A DNA stretch of 64,000 bases. It comes from Chryseobacterium ureilyticum (GTDB lineage Bacteria > Bacteroidota > Bacteroidia > Flavobacteriales > Weeksellaceae). A model generated the notes under the pieces. It was not told the origin of the DNA. It ran no database searches and saw nothing but the letters and a program-made list of their open reading frames with translations. The stretch is taken from positions 372,001-436,000 of the forward strand of contig NZ_FTOL01000004.1 of the NCBI RefSeq assembly GCF_900156735.1, read 5' to 3'. Shown here in pieces: positions 1 through 9,151 of this stretch. The first letter of the stretch is position 1, and each line of letters begins with the position of its first letter. Made by a program: the position numbers and the translations under genes.

Positions 1-149
1 CATTCATCGGTGCAATCGGCTACTTTAGCATAAATATATTCTTTGGTTCCATTTCCATCAAAGTCTCCCTCAAGTTTTTCTTCGATTTTCTCCTGTGCCA
101 TACAGAAAGAGTTACAAAGAGTTACTGTGGTTATAATTAGTTTTTTCAT
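1..149 (-). CDS. Secreted protein, N-terminal part only
   Basis: The gene runs off the left edge of the window, so only the first 49 residues are visible. It starts MKKLIITTVTLCNSFCMAQ, a signal peptide with a likely cut after MAQ. The mature part begins EKIEEKLEGDFDGNGTKEYIYAKVADC. The GDFDGNG-KEYI stretch resembles the calcium-binding FG-GAP or dockerin-like loops found in secreted Bacteroidota proteins. No function can be given from this fragment. The bases just upstream hold a low-complexity ACGAGATGCGAGG repeat and no clear promoter. Confidence 0.7.
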   Translation of the reverse strand, partial: MKKLIITTVTLCNSFCMAQEKIEEKLEGDFDGNGTKEYIYAKVADCTDE

Positions 150-222
150 TGTTTTATTTTTTAATGGTACGAGATGCGAGGTTAGAGGGATAAAAATCAG
201 AATCTCACAACCTGCAATTCTA

Positions 223-1872
223 TTATTTCCTCGCTACTCTCAACAGAAGTATTACGATTAAAATCATTGAAAATACAAATCCCAAAACAGCTACAAGAGA
301 TAACTCTCCTATTCTTGGTCCTGATTCCGAAACAAAAACAATAGCGGTCGCGATAATATTCGCTCCCAGAATCATTGCAAGAATCAGATTAATAATACTG
401 GATTTTATTAGCTGATTGGTCTTTTCTATATTTTTAATTTCACTGGAAACGGTGAACTTATTTTCATCAAGTTTTTGAAGAACAGATCGAAGTTCTTTAG
501 GAATTTCATCCACATTATCCGTGAAATTCATCATACGGTCCATTCCCGTTTTTAAAAGATTTTTCGGGCTGATTTTTTTGGTGAAAATTTTCTTCGTGTA
601 AGGATGGAGACTTTTTACAATATCAAGATCAGGATTGATGTTTCTTCCCACTCCTTCTATCAGGCTGATTCCTTTAAATAAAAGATAAAAATAGTCTGGC
701 ATATAAAGTCTGTTATCCTTTAAAATATCTTTCATTTTATTGATAATAACCTGAACATTAATATCCTGTAATGAAGAACTATGTACAAAATTCAGAATAT
801 CTTCCACATCACTTTCAAATCTCCTTTCGTCAGGAATCTCATAGCTTATTGCCATTTTTTTAAGATAACGGACAATTTTATGAGGATTTTTCGCAACAAA
901 ACTTACAATAAGATTTTCAAGGATTTCTTTATCATTCGGTTGAATTTTTCCTACGGCACCAAAATCAATGAAAACAATTCTTCCATCTTTTTTCACTAAA
1001 ATATTTCCTGCATGCGGGTCGGCATGGAAAAAACCGTAATCTAAAATTTGAGAAACAAAAAGTCTTAACCCAGTTTCAGAAACCTTTACAGGATCAATAT
1101 CATTTGCCAGAAGAACAGATTTATCCGTTACTTTGATCCCATCGATAAACTCCATACAAAGAATATTATTATTGGAAAATTCTTCATATATTTTAGGAAC
1201 GTAGGTTTCTTTATTATTTTTAAAATTAAGACGAAACTGCTGAATATTATTTCTCTCATTGGTAAGGGAAACTTCCTCCAACAATGATCTTTCGAAAGTA
1301 GAAATCGCCTGCTTCAGATTCAGCTTTTCTCCTATTTCTGAGTAAGCGGATATTAATTTTTCAATGTCTTTGATTAACAATAGATCATCTTCAATGACAG
1401 ATTGTACATCAGGTTTTCTGAGTTTTAAAATAACCGGACTTCCATCCAGCAGAACTCCTTTATATACCTGAGCAATAGAAGCCGTAGCTAAAGGCTCTTT
1501 CTGAATTTCCAGAAAATGATCTTTCACAGAAATATTGAATTCGCTTTCCAGCGCCTCATGTACATCCATGTCTACAGTTTCTACTTTATCCTGCAATTTT
1601 TGCAACTCCTGAATAAGTTCTGGTGGCAAAAGATCTTCTCTATTGCTGAATGTCTGTCCTAATTTCACAAAAGTAGGTCCCAGCTCTTCCAATGCAAGTC
1701 TTATTCTTTCGTAAACTGTTCCTTTTGAAATAATTTCATCTGAATTGACAGAGGTTTCTTCTTGCTTATTTCCGCCATTCATCCTTGCTAAAAGGTCTTT
1801 AAAGCCATATTTGCTTAATACGGAAATCAGTCTTGCGGATCTTTTCAGTTTTCTTTGTTGCTTATCAAACAT
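223..1872 (-). CDS. ABC1/UbiB-family atypical protein kinase-like protein
   Basis: This 549-residue protein belongs to the ABC1/ADCK/UbiB family, whose best-known members support quinone synthesis. Visible family motifs are KLGQ (residues 70-73, the KxGQ inhibitory motif), the ATASIAQV loop (129-136, in place of a normal kinase glycine loop), the invariant Lys near 150 in VILKLRKP, HADPHAGNIL, and the metal-binding FIDFGAVG. Two hydrophobic segments close the C-terminus (about 495-545), so it should be membrane anchored. Flavobacteria use menaquinone, so a role in quinone or membrane-lipid homeostasis is inferred. The precise substrate cannot be read from sequence. An 8-base inverted repeat lies just upstream of the start. 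Confidence 0.88.
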   Translation of the reverse strand: MFDKQQRKLKRSARLISVLSKYGFKDLLARMNGGNKQEETSVNSDEIISKGTVYERIRLALEELGPTFVKLGQTFSNREDLLPPELIQELQKLQDKVETVDMDVHEALESEFNISVKDHFLEIQKEPLATASIAQVYKGVLLDGSPVILKLRKPDVQSVIEDDLLLIKDIEKLISAYSEIGEKLNLKQAISTFERSLLEEVSLTNERNNIQQFRLNFKNNKETYVPKIYEEFSNNNILCMEFIDGIKVTDKSVLLANDIDPVKVSETGLRLFVSQILDYGFFHADPHAGNILVKKDGRIVFIDFGAVGKIQPNDKEILENLIVSFVAKNPHKIVRYLKKMAISYEIPDERRFESDVEDILNFVHSSSLQDINVQVIINKMKDILKDNRLYMPDYFYLLFKGISLIEGVGRNINPDLDIVKSLHPYTKKIFTKKISPKNLLKTGMDRMMNFTDNVDEIPKELRSVLQKLDENKFTVSSEIKNIEKTNQLIKSSIINLILAMILGANIIATAIVFVSESGPRIGELSLVAVLGFVFSMILIVILLLRVARK

Positions 1873-2320
1873 AGTGTATTAATAGTAGGTGCAATTTACT
1901 CCAAAAACTGTTCCTAATGCTATTTTTACCTGAGTTTGGAGTAAGAAAGGTAGGGTTAAGTAGCTAGAAGTTGGAAGCCAGCGACTGGAACTTACTTTAG
2001 CCATATTATTATTGCTTATCTCATCATGGGCTTTTCTAGAAAAGAAACCAGAGATAGAATTATTTTTAAAGTTTTTATTTATTTTCTCTTTCAATCACTA
2101 AATCTATACTCATTTTAAGTAAAAATTTACACCTTGAATTTAGCTTATTTTATAAAAATTCAAATAGAAAATCACTACAAAGAGATTAAAAACATCATCA
2201 CATAATCAATGTTTTAACCTATTATTTTCAAGCATAATGAAAAAACAATGTTATGTATAATAATATTTTCTATATTTACAAAGTACAAATATTAAAACAA
2301 ACCAATAAAAGTATTACAAC
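1873..2320. other. Intergenic region, 448 bases, no convincing gene
   Basis: This gap lies between the divergent UbiB-like gene and the small peptide gene. It holds two perfect inverted repeats: ACTCCAAA/TTTGGAGT at 1898-1905 and 1935-1942, in the probable leader of the UbiB-like gene, and TTGAATTT/AAATTCAA at 2134-2141 and 2156-2163. Bases about 1960-1995 resemble the degenerate GGAAGTTGGAAGC spacer repeats seen in related genomes. TATATTTA near 2270 is one base off the TAnnTTTG promoter element and could serve the peptide gene. A 71-codon minus-strand ORF here has no protein-like features. Confidence 0.5.
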
Positions 2321-2491
2321 ATGAAAAATTTACGTAACAGCAAACTTTCAAGAGAGCAATTAAAAAACGTTTCAGGAAGCGGAATTATCATCGGCGATGG
2401 TAAATGCTCACGTCAATGCTGTCCTACTGACGGACTTCCAAAGTGCCCAGGAATGATTTGCCCTGCGGTAGTTTGCCCACAGTATAAATAA
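2321..2491 (+). CDS. Cysteine-rich bacteriocin-like (RiPP-type) precursor peptide
   Basis: A 56-residue peptide. Its N-terminus MKNLRNSKLSREQLKNVSGSG looks like a double-glycine-type leader (LSREQLK then G-S-G at 19-21). The following core holds six cysteines (29, 33, 34, 42, 47, 52) among Gly and Pro. Peptides of this shape are usually annotated as bacteriocin-like proteins in Chryseobacterium. Leader cleavage by a peptidase-ABC exporter is known for double-glycine peptides in general but is only inferred here. A second peptide with the same leader pattern is encoded at 58956-59144. No modification enzyme or exporter lies nearby. It has its own terminator. The activity is unknown; it could equally be a metal-binding or signalling peptide. 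Confidence 0.75.
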   Translation: MKNLRNSKLSREQLKNVSGSGIIIGDGKCSRQCCPTDGLPKCPGMICPAVVCPQYK

Positions 2492-2516
2492 TATACTCAA
2501 TAAATTTTAGGTAAAA

Positions 2517-2547
2517 CAAAACAGAATGCTTTCGCATTCTGTTTTTG
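2517..2547 (+). terminator. Rho-independent terminator of the peptide gene
   Basis: Perfect stem ACAGAATGC/GCATTCTGT (2521-2529 and 2534-2542) with a TTTC loop, followed by a T run. It sits about 25 bases after the peptide stop codon. The stem is flanked by A and T runs, so it could also work for the convergent GNAT/nitrilase gene. Confidence 0.85.
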
Positions 2548-4056
2548 TTATTTTAAATAGGTTTCATAAAGGTCTTTACGACGGTCTTTCATTACCTGAA
2601 CAGAACCGTTATGATGGAGGTCTTTCAGTAAATTCAAGTCTACATCTACAATTAAGGTCATTTCGGTATTAGGAGTTGCTTCTCCTTTCACTGCATTGGA
2701 TGGAAAAGCAAAATCTGAAGGGGTGAATACGGCAGCCTGTCCAAACTGAATATCCATATTATTTACCTTTGGAAGATTACCCACACAGCCTGCAATTGCC
2801 ACATAACATTCATTTTCTATGGCTCTTGCTGCAGCACAGTGGCGGACTCTCATATAAGCATTCTGGGTATCTGTCAAATAAGGAACGAATAATATTTTCA
2901 TCCCTTGATCCGCCAGAATCCTTGGTAATTCCGGGAACTCAACGTCGTAACATATCACAAGTCCAATTTTACCACAGTCTGTATCAAAAACTTTGATCTC
3001 ATTTCCTCCTTTCATTCCGTAATAACGTTTTTCGTTTGGAGTAATATGAATTTTTCTGTATTCATCCATACGACCATCACGGTGAAGAAGGTAGCTGACA
3101 TTATACAAATCATTCGTATCATGATCAAAGACAGGCATACTTCCGGAAATAATATTAACGTTATAACTGATAGCAAGCTCAGAAATTTTCTTCTTAATAT
3201 CTTCAGTAAGTTTAGCAAGTTCTATCATACTGTCTCTCTCCGAAAGACTATTGAAAGGAGCCAACAAAGGTGTGTTGAAAAGCTCAGGGAACAGCACAAA
3301 ATCTGATTTGTAATCTCCCATCACATTGACAAAAAATTCTACCTGCTCATAAAAGGCGTCTATATCTCTAAAATGCCTCATTTGCCATTGCACCAATCCC
3401 AGACGGATGATACTGTCCTGCATGGTATTAGGACGTTTACTATAATAGATGTTGTTCCATTGTAAAAGGACTGCATTTTCTTTTGAAGCTTCATCTTCAG
3501 GCAAGTATTTTCTAAGAACTCTTATCGGGAGAAAGTTATTGGAAAGCTGAAATGATAAAACAGGGTCATAAATCTCCTTATCTCTCACTCTTCGTATATA
3601 TTCTCTTGGGGAAAGCTCATGACTATGCTTATGATAATTCGGGATTCTTCCTCCAAGGATAATAGATTTTAAGTTTAACTGTTCACAAAGTTCTTTCCTT
3701 GCATCATAAAGTCTTCTTCCAAGGCGTAATTCACGAAATTCCGGGTCTACAAAGACTTCTATTCCGTATAAAACATTACCTGTAGATGAATGGGTATTGA
3801 AGGTATAATTTCCTGTAATATCACTATAGGTATGATCATCTCCAAATTCTTCATAATTAACAATAATGGAAAGTGCTACCGCCGCCAGTTTTCCGTCTAC
3901 CGTAATGCAGATCTGTCCGTTAGGAAATATTCTTGTTAATTTTTCAATACTTTTTTTTGACCATATTGATTCTGACATTTGAGGATAAGCTCTCTTCATT
4001 GTTTGCGCCAACTCATCATAATCCTGAACAGTCAGTGGTCTTGTTTCTATTTGCAT
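2548..4056 (-). CDS. Fusion of GNAT acetyltransferase and nitrilase-family amidohydrolase
   Basis: A 502-residue two-domain protein. Residues 1 to about 205 form a GNAT N-acetyltransferase: VFVDPEFRELRLGRRLYDAR at 101-120 is the strand 4/acetyl-CoA loop region. Residues 215-500 form a carbon-nitrogen hydrolase whose Glu-Lys-Cys triad is visible as E258 (FPELF), K335 (YRKIH) and C369 (VICYDVEFPE). This fusion is known from Bacteroidota, but its substrates are not established. An acyl or amide metabolite handled in two steps is an inference. The gene stands alone, converging on the peptide gene and sharing its terminator region. It begins at ATG 4056 after a short AT-rich gap. Confidence 0.9.
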   Translation of the reverse strand: MQIETRPLTVQDYDELAQTMKRAYPQMSESIWSKKSIEKLTRIFPNGQICITVDGKLAAVALSIIVNYEEFGDDHTYSDITGNYTFNTHSSTGNVLYGIEVFVDPEFRELRLGRRLYDARKELCEQLNLKSIILGGRIPNYHKHSHELSPREYIRRVRDKEIYDPVLSFQLSNNFLPIRVLRKYLPEDEASKENAVLLQWNNIYYSKRPNTMQDSIIRLGLVQWQMRHFRDIDAFYEQVEFFVNVMGDYKSDFVLFPELFNTPLLAPFNSLSERDSMIELAKLTEDIKKKISELAISYNVNIISGSMPVFDHDTNDLYNVSYLLHRDGRMDEYRKIHITPNEKRYYGMKGGNEIKVFDTDCGKIGLVICYDVEFPELPRILADQGMKILFVPYLTDTQNAYMRVRHCAAARAIENECYVAIAGCVGNLPKVNNMDIQFGQAAVFTPSDFAFPSNAVKGEATPNTEMTLIVDVDLNLLKDLHHNGSVQVMKDRRKDLYETYLK

Positions 4057-4131
4057 CTGATGTAATTTTACTTAAATTTAGTGAAAATTTTGTAACTGAT
4101 AAATAACCATACTTAAAACAGAATATTAAAT

Positions 4132-4437
4132 ATGGAGAACTTAATTTATCAGAAAATTAAAGAGTACGATATTAAAATGAACAGTTTTACAATTTCGTTT
4201 ACTGGTCGTCCATTGTTAATTGATGATTTAATTAGCCTGTATAGATTCCGAAATGCAATAGCTAAAAAGGAGGATATTAAAAAATTAACCCAACAAATTC
4301 ACGATGATTTTTGTAAAATAAAAGAACAATCTCATGAAAATATTAAATTTGTCACTACAAGATACGACGGTATAAGCAGGATATTCTTTTTCAGTGAAGA
4401 TTATTCTAAAATTTTCTCAGACTTTATATTTCCATAA
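4132..4437 (+). CDS. Hypothetical protein, 101 residues
   Basis: No family recognised. The protein is charged and probably cytoplasmic, with no signal peptide or membrane segment. It has an amphipathic central stretch (IAKKEDIKKLTQQIHDDFCKIKEQ) that may be helical or coiled-coil, and an aromatic C-terminus (GISRIFFFSEDYSKIFSDFIFP). It is divergent from the GNAT/nitrilase gene and convergent with guaA, whose terminator begins at its stop codon. Codon usage looks like that of its neighbours, which supports a real gene, but no strict TAnnTTTG promoter is seen. Confidence 0.55.
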   Translation: MENLIYQKIKEYDIKMNSFTISFTGRPLLIDDLISLYRFRNAIAKKEDIKKLTQQIHDDFCKIKEQSHENIKFVTTRYDGISRIFFFSEDYSKIFSDFIFP

Positions 4438-4466
4438 AAAATCCCACCCAAAACGGGCAGGATTTA
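4437..4466 (-). terminator. Terminator of guaA
   Basis: On the minus strand the RNA reads AAATCCTGCCC, a GTTTT loop, then GGGTGGGATTT and a T run. The stem pairs with one bulge or mismatch. It lies about 25 bases past the guaA stop codon and overlaps the stop of the convergent hypothetical gene. Confidence 0.75.
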
Positions 4467-4488
4467 TATTTAAAATTCAAGTCAAAAA

Positions 4489-6018
4489 TTATTCCCACTC
4501 GATGGTTGCAGGTGGTTTGCTTGAAATATCGTAAGCTACTCTGTTGATTCCTCTTACTTCGTTGATGATTCTGCTTGAAACAGTATCTAAGAATTCGTAA
4601 GGAAGTCTGCTCCATGTTGCCGTCATGAAATCGATTGTATTAGCTGAACGAACTACAGCTGTGTATTCGTAAGTTCTTTCGTCTCCCATTACTCCTACAG
4701 ATTTTACCGGAAGTAATACTACAAATGCCTGAGATACTTTTTCGTAAAGATCGTTTTTGTATAATTCTTCGATGAAAATATCATCAGCTTCCTGAAGGAT
4801 TCTTACTTTATCAGCATCTACAGCTCCCAATACTCTGATTCCTAATCCAGGTCCTGGGAAAGGGTGTCTGTATACCAAGTGGTGAGGAATTCCTAATTCT
4901 TCTCCTACTCTTCTTACTTCGTCTTTGAATAGTTCTCTTAATGGCTCTAATAATTCGAATTCCATATCTTCAGGAAGACCTCCAACGTTGTGGTGAGACT
5001 TGATTACTGCAGATGGTCCGTTCACAGACTGGCTTTCGATAACGTCAGGATAAATCGTACCCTGAGCTAAGAATTTAGCCCCTTCAATTTTGTGAGATTC
5101 TTCATCAAATACGTGGATAAACTCGTTTCCAATGATTTTTCTCTTCGCTTCCGGATCGTCTACTCCTGCTAATTTTGAAAGGAATCTTTCTTGAGCATCT
5201 ACCATTTTAATGTTCATATGGAAGTGTTCTCCATACTGATCCATTACTTTCTTGCCCTCATCCTTTCTCAATAATCCAGTATCTACGAAGATACAAGTTA
5301 ACTGATCACCAATTGCTTTATGGATCAAAACAGCTGCTACAGAAGAGTCAACACCTCCTGAAAGACCAAGGATTACTTTATTATCTCCTACTTTTTCGCG
5401 GATTTCTTCAACTGTTTTCTCAATATAGTTGGTCAGCTTCCAGTTTTTCTCCGAGTTACAGATTCCGAATACGAAGTTTTCAAGCATTTTAGCTCCTTCT
5501 TCAGTATGAGAAACTTCCGGGTGGAACTGTACACAGAAGATTTTTTTGTCTTCGTTTGAAATAGAAGCAATTACTCCTGATTTTGCGTTTAATTCAAAAC
5601 CTTCAGGCAGTTCTCCTACTTCATCAAAGTGGCTCATCCAAACTACAGAGTTTTGAGTCACCCCTTTTAATAAAGAGCTTTCTTTAACGATCTCAAGATT
5701 AGCTTTTCCGTACTCTCCTTTTTCTCCTTTGTTTACTTTTCCTCCTAAAAGGTGAGCGGTCATCTGCATTCCGTAGCAAATTCCCAACACAGGAACTCCT
5801 TGTTCGTATAATGCTTTTTCTACCAGGTGAGCATTTTCTGCGTTTACAGAACTTGGTCCTCCTGAAAGAATGATCCCTTTTGGCTGCTTTGCTATAATAT
5901 CTTGTAAAGGTGTATTGAAAGGTAAGATTTCAGAGTACACACCCATCTCACGGATTCTTCTTCCGATAAGCTGGTTGTACTGAGATCCGAAATCTAAAAT
6001 AATAATACCGTTGTTCAT
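4489..6018 (-). CDS. guaA: GMP synthase (glutamine-hydrolysing)
   Basis: Makes GMP from XMP, ATP and glutamine, the last step of guanine nucleotide synthesis. The 509-residue length is normal. The N-terminal class I glutamine amidotransferase domain has catalytic Cys81 in GICYGMQ and the His166/Glu168 pair in VQFHPEVSH. The ATP pyrophosphatase domain has the P-loop LSGGVDSS at 219-226. The C-terminal dimerisation domain ends in the typical GINRVAYDISSKPPATIEWE. It is the last gene of the minus-strand purine block, 160 bases after purD. A terminator separates it from purD, so it probably has its own promoter; TATCTTTC about 25 bases upstream is one base off the consensus. Confidence 0.97.
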   Translation of the reverse strand: MNNGIIILDFGSQYNQLIGRRIREMGVYSEILPFNTPLQDIIAKQPKGIILSGGPSSVNAENAHLVEKALYEQGVPVLGICYGMQMTAHLLGGKVNKGEKGEYGKANLEIVKESSLLKGVTQNSVVWMSHFDEVGELPEGFELNAKSGVIASISNEDKKIFCVQFHPEVSHTEEGAKMLENFVFGICNSEKNWKLTNYIEKTVEEIREKVGDNKVILGLSGGVDSSVAAVLIHKAIGDQLTCIFVDTGLLRKDEGKKVMDQYGEHFHMNIKMVDAQERFLSKLAGVDDPEAKRKIIGNEFIHVFDEESHKIEGAKFLAQGTIYPDVIESQSVNGPSAVIKSHHNVGGLPEDMEFELLEPLRELFKDEVRRVGEELGIPHHLVYRHPFPGPGLGIRVLGAVDADKVRILQEADDIFIEELYKNDLYEKVSQAFVVLLPVKSVGVMGDERTYEYTAVVRSANTIDFMTATWSRLPYEFLDTVSSRIINEVRGINRVAYDISSKPPATIEWE

Positions 6019-6041
6019 TTTTGATAATTGATTTGTTTGAA

Positions 6042-6101
6042 AGATATCAGATTTAATACATCAGATTTCAGATTATTGGTCTGAAGTCTGAAATATAGCT
6101 C
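6042..6101. repeat. Degenerate TCAGATTTCAGA spacer repeat
   Basis: The guaA-purD gap carries runs such as ATATCAGATTT, CATCAGATTTCAGA and GTCTGAAGTCTGAAATAT. Similar text recurs between other gene pairs at about 11283-11312, 35302-35400 and 50108-50130. It looks like a dispersed low-complexity element rather than a gene. Confidence 0.5.
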
Positions 6102-6134
6102 CTGAACTCTTATTTCTAATATTAACTGTTTTAC

Positions 6135-6168
6135 AAAAAAAGACTTGGAATGGCTCCAAATCTTTTTT
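6135..6168 (-). terminator. Terminator of purD
   Basis: On the minus strand, AAAAAAGATTTGGA, a GCCAT loop, then TCCAAGTCTTTTTTT forms a long stem ending in a T run. It lies 10 bases beyond the purD stop. Its A/T symmetry could let it act in both directions. Confidence 0.85.
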
Positions 6169-6177
6169 CGTGATTTA

Positions 6178-7416
6178 TTAAAACTTTCCGATGTCTTCTC
6201 TAAAGAAGCCGTAATCGAAATGTACATGACTTGCGTCTTCGTAAACTTTCTTGCGGGCATCTTCGAAAGTAGCTCCTGTAGCTACGATGTTCAATACTCT
6301 ACCACCATTGGAAACCACTTTGTCTCCTTTTCTGATAGCTCCGGCATATAATAGTTTACTGTGTTTTACTTTGTCTTCTCCTGTGATTTCGAAACCTGTT
6401 TCAATGTTTCTTGGATAACCTCCTGAACACATTACAAGACAAACAGCTTTTTCGTCTTTGAATTTCAGTTCGATATCTTTTCCTTCCATACAGTCCTGGA
6501 TCACATCAAGAAGATTGTTTTCCATAAGAGCCATCAATACCTGAGTTTCAGGATCTCCGAATCTCATGTTATACTCAAGAAGGTAAGCTCCGTTCTTAGT
6601 GACCATTAATCCGAAGAAAATGATTCCTTTGAAACTGAAACCTTCTGCTTTAAGACCTTTAATAGTAGGTTCTAAGATATTTTGTTCAAAATCAGCATAG
6701 TGTTCCTGAGTGAATTCCGGGCTTGGAGCCACTGAACCCATACCTCCTGTGTTTGGTCCTGAATCACCGTTTCCTGCTTTCTTATAATCTTTTGCAGCGA
6801 TACAAGGGAACAGTTTTTCACCGTTTGAAAAAGCGATGATAGATGCTTCAAATCCTTGTAAATATTCCTCGATCACTAAACGGATTCCTGCATCTCCATA
6901 AATTCTTCTGATCATGAAGTCGTGGATTGTAGCTTCAGCTTCTTCAAGGTTATCACAGATAACAACACCTTTTCCACCTGCTAAACCGCTTGCTTTGATT
7001 ACAAGAGGATATTGCTGTGTCTGGATATATTCTTTAGCGTCGTTATATGAATCAAACACTACAGCTTTAGCTGTTTTGATATCATAGGTCTGCATAAATT
7101 TCTTAGAGAAAGCTTTACTTCCTTCAAGGCTCGCTACTTTCTGAGTAGGTCCGAAAACCTTCAGATCATGCTTCTTGAACTCATCTTTGATCCCAGCTAC
7201 CAATGGAGCTTCAGGTCCAACGATCGTCAAATCAACCTTTTCTTTAATAGCGAAATCTCTAAGTTCTTTGATTTCTGATAAATGAACATTCTTCCCTATT
7301 ACATCGGTAGTAGCATTCCCGTTGGCAAAAAACATTTTAGACACTCTCGGGTCATTCTGAAGCTTTGCTGCTAGAGCAGATTCTCTACCGCCTTCACCTA
7401 TGATTAATATTCTCAT
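6178..7416 (-). CDS. purD: Phosphoribosylamine-glycine ligase (GAR synthetase)
   Basis: Joins glycine to phosphoribosylamine with ATP, the second step of purine synthesis. The 412-residue ATP-grasp enzyme begins MRILIIGEGGRESALAAKL, the typical PurD nucleotide fold. It has the ATP-binding VIKASGLAGGKGVV at 139-152, NTGGMGSVAPSP, and the metal-binding EYNMRFGDPETQ. It follows purH by 89 bases, a gap that holds its own TAnnTTTG promoter, so it can be expressed separately from the rest of the pur block. The length is close to the family norm of about 420. Confidence 0.97.
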   Translation of the reverse strand: MRILIIGEGGRESALAAKLQNDPRVSKMFFANGNATTDVIGKNVHLSEIKELRDFAIKEKVDLTIVGPEAPLVAGIKDEFKKHDLKVFGPTQKVASLEGSKAFSKKFMQTYDIKTAKAVVFDSYNDAKEYIQTQQYPLVIKASGLAGGKGVVICDNLEEAEATIHDFMIRRIYGDAGIRLVIEEYLQGFEASIIAFSNGEKLFPCIAAKDYKKAGNGDSGPNTGGMGSVAPSPEFTQEHYADFEQNILEPTIKGLKAEGFSFKGIIFFGLMVTKNGAYLLEYNMRFGDPETQVLMALMENNLLDVIQDCMEGKDIELKFKDEKAVCLVMCSGGYPRNIETGFEITGEDKVKHSKLLYAGAIRKGDKVVSNGGRVLNIVATGATFEDARKKVYEDASHVHFDYGFFREDIGKF

Positions 7417-7444
7417 ACTTTATTTATTATCTAGTCTTATTCTA

Positions 7445-7452
7445 CAAATATA
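7445..7452 (-). promoter_or_regulatory. Promoter -7 element for purD
   Basis: TATATTTG on the minus strand, 28 bases before the purD ATG. An upstream TTG lies 21 bases further out (7474-7476), matching the loose Bacteroidota -33 element. Confidence 0.7.
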
Positions 7453-7505
7453 TAATTTTGGATGTTAAAAATACAATCCCAAATTATTTTTTAATTCTAT
7501 TTTAA

Positions 7506-9023
7506 TTAGTGGAAAAAGTGTCTAACCCCAGTAAACATCATTGGGATATTGTGCTCATTAGCAGCTTCAATACTGTCCTGATCTTTTACACTTCCACCTG
7601 GCTGAATGATTGCTTTGATACCTTCCTGAGCGCAGAAATCTACTACATCACGGAAAGGGAAAAATGCATCTGATGCCAATACTAAATCTCCTGTGAATTT
7701 TTCTTTTGCTCTTTCAATAGCCTGTTGAGTTGCCCAGATTCTGTTTACCTGTCCGCCTCCGATTCCGAAAGCCTGAATTCCGTTGGAAACAACAATAGCA
7801 TTTGATTTCACATATTTCACGACTCTCTGAGAGAAAAGTAATGCTTTTTTCTGCTCTTCTGTAGGCTGAACTTCAGTTACTACTTTAATATCATCAGAGA
7901 AATGTAAGTCATTATCCTGAACCAAAATACCTCCATCTACTTTTACCCAAGTCTTCTTATCAGAAACAGGGTTTACAATTTTGATAATTCTAAGGTTTTT
8001 CTTTTTTCTTAAAACTTCAAGAGCTTCTTCGTCAAAATCAGGAGCCATTACAATTTCAAGGAATGTTTTGTTTAATTCTTCTGCTGTAGCGGCATCGATC
8101 TTATAATTCATAGCAACAATTCCGCCAAAGATAGAAACCGGATCACATTCGAAAGTTTTCTGGTATGTTTCTAATCCTGAAGTACCGATTGCAACTCCAC
8201 AAGGTGTAGAGTGTTTTACTGCACAACAAGCCATTTCATCTTTGAACTCAGTAACTACTTTCCAGCAAAGATCCATATCACGAAGATTGTTGAAAGAAAG
8301 TTCTTTACCTCCAAGCTGTTCGAAATCTTTCATTGCTCCGTTCTCGAAAGTAGAAACGTAGTAAGCTGCTGTCTGGTGAGGGTTTTCACCGTATCTCAGA
8401 TCTGAAACTTTTTTGTAGGATGCATTTAAATAAGTAGGATATTCCTCATCTAAAAGCATTCTTGAAATAGCTGCATCATAAGCTGATGTAAGGTTGAATA
8501 CTTTTCCTGCAAGCTTCTTACGAGTCTCGATGTAAGTATCACCATTTTGTTCCATTTCCAGTTTTACAGCTGTATAATCTTCTACGTCTGTAATTACAGT
8601 AACGGAATCAAAGTTTTTCGCTGCAGAACGAAGCATAGACGGACCACCGATATCGATAAATTCTACTTTCTCATGTAAAGAAATGTCTTTATTTACATTT
8701 TCAAAGAAAGGATAAAGGTTTACGATTACCATGTCAATCAGACCAATTCCGTATTCCTGAACGGTTTTCATATGCTCTTCGTTGCTACGAACAGCTAACA
8801 ATCCACCGTGAACTTTCGGGTGTAATGTTTTCACTCTTCCGTCCAACATTTCAGGGAAATTGGTTACCTCATCAATCTGAATAGGATTTAAACCAGCGTC
8901 TTTCAAATGTTTGAACGTTCCTCCTGTGGAGATTAACTCATAATTCTGAGCTTCCAAAAACTGCGCGAATTCAATTAATCCACTTTTGTCAGAAACACTG
9001 ATTAAAACTCTCTTTTTACTCAT
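7506..9023 (-). CDS. purH: Bifunctional AICAR transformylase / IMP cyclohydrolase
   Basis: Catalyses the last two steps to IMP. The 505-residue protein has an N-terminal MGS-like cyclohydrolase domain ([19 protein letters not shown], then [20 protein letters not shown]). The C-terminal transformylase holds the conserved [17 protein letters not shown] and DAFFPFRD motifs. I start at ATG 9023 (MSKKRVL). The longer reading uses a TTG at 9032, and the MSKKRVL start is usual in the family. Its leader contains two small hairpins at 9045-9085. It lies between purN and purD on the same strand. Confidence 0.97.
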   Translation of the reverse strand: MSKKRVLISVSDKSGLIEFAQFLEAQNYELISTGGTFKHLKDAGLNPIQIDEVTNFPEMLDGRVKTLHPKVHGGLLAVRSNEEHMKTVQEYGIGLIDMVIVNLYPFFENVNKDISLHEKVEFIDIGGPSMLRSAAKNFDSVTVITDVEDYTAVKLEMEQNGDTYIETRKKLAGKVFNLTSAYDAAISRMLLDEEYPTYLNASYKKVSDLRYGENPHQTAAYYVSTFENGAMKDFEQLGGKELSFNNLRDMDLCWKVVTEFKDEMACCAVKHSTPCGVAIGTSGLETYQKTFECDPVSIFGGIVAMNYKIDAATAEELNKTFLEIVMAPDFDEEALEVLRKKKNLRIIKIVNPVSDKKTWVKVDGGILVQDNDLHFSDDIKVVTEVQPTEEQKKALLFSQRVVKYVKSNAIVVSNGIQAFGIGGGQVNRIWATQQAIERAKEKFTGDLVLASDAFFPFRDVVDFCAQEGIKAIIQPGGSVKDQDSIEAANEHNIPMMFTGVRHFFH

Positions 9024-9044
9024 TACTTTCAATTTTTACTTTTC

Positions 9045-9085
9045 ACAGTTATTTCAAACTGTATCCGGTTCTTTCACCTCCGGAT
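9045..9085 (-). other. Two tandem hairpins in the purH leader
   Basis: Read on the minus strand, ATCCGG...CCGGAT (9080-9085 with 9063-9068) is followed by ACAGT...ACTGT (9058-9062 with 9045-9049), ending about 20 bases before the purH ATG. The first loop contains GGAGGTG, a rare Shine-Dalgarno-like run in this window. It could be a leader control structure or simply a spacer repeat. Confidence 0.4.
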
Positions 9086-9130
9086 TACTTTTTATTTTAC
9101 TTAGATTTTTTTTATTAATTTAACAATGAG

Positions 9131-9151
9131 ATTCTTCGCTACGCTCAGAAT
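9131..9151. repeat. REP-like imperfect palindrome
   Basis: ATTCTTCGCTACGCTCAGAAT in the purN-purH gap. The ends ATTCT/AGAAT pair and the centre is nearly self-complementary. The motif GATTCTTCGCTACGCTCAGAATGAC is familiar to me from intergenic repeats in several bacterial groups, including Bacteroidota. Here only one copy is seen. Confidence 0.5.

Noticed and set aside
1879..2094. 71-codon minus-strand ORF just upstream of the UbiB-like gene
   Set aside because: It crosses an inverted repeat and a degenerate spacer repeat, has no protein-like pattern and no promoter.
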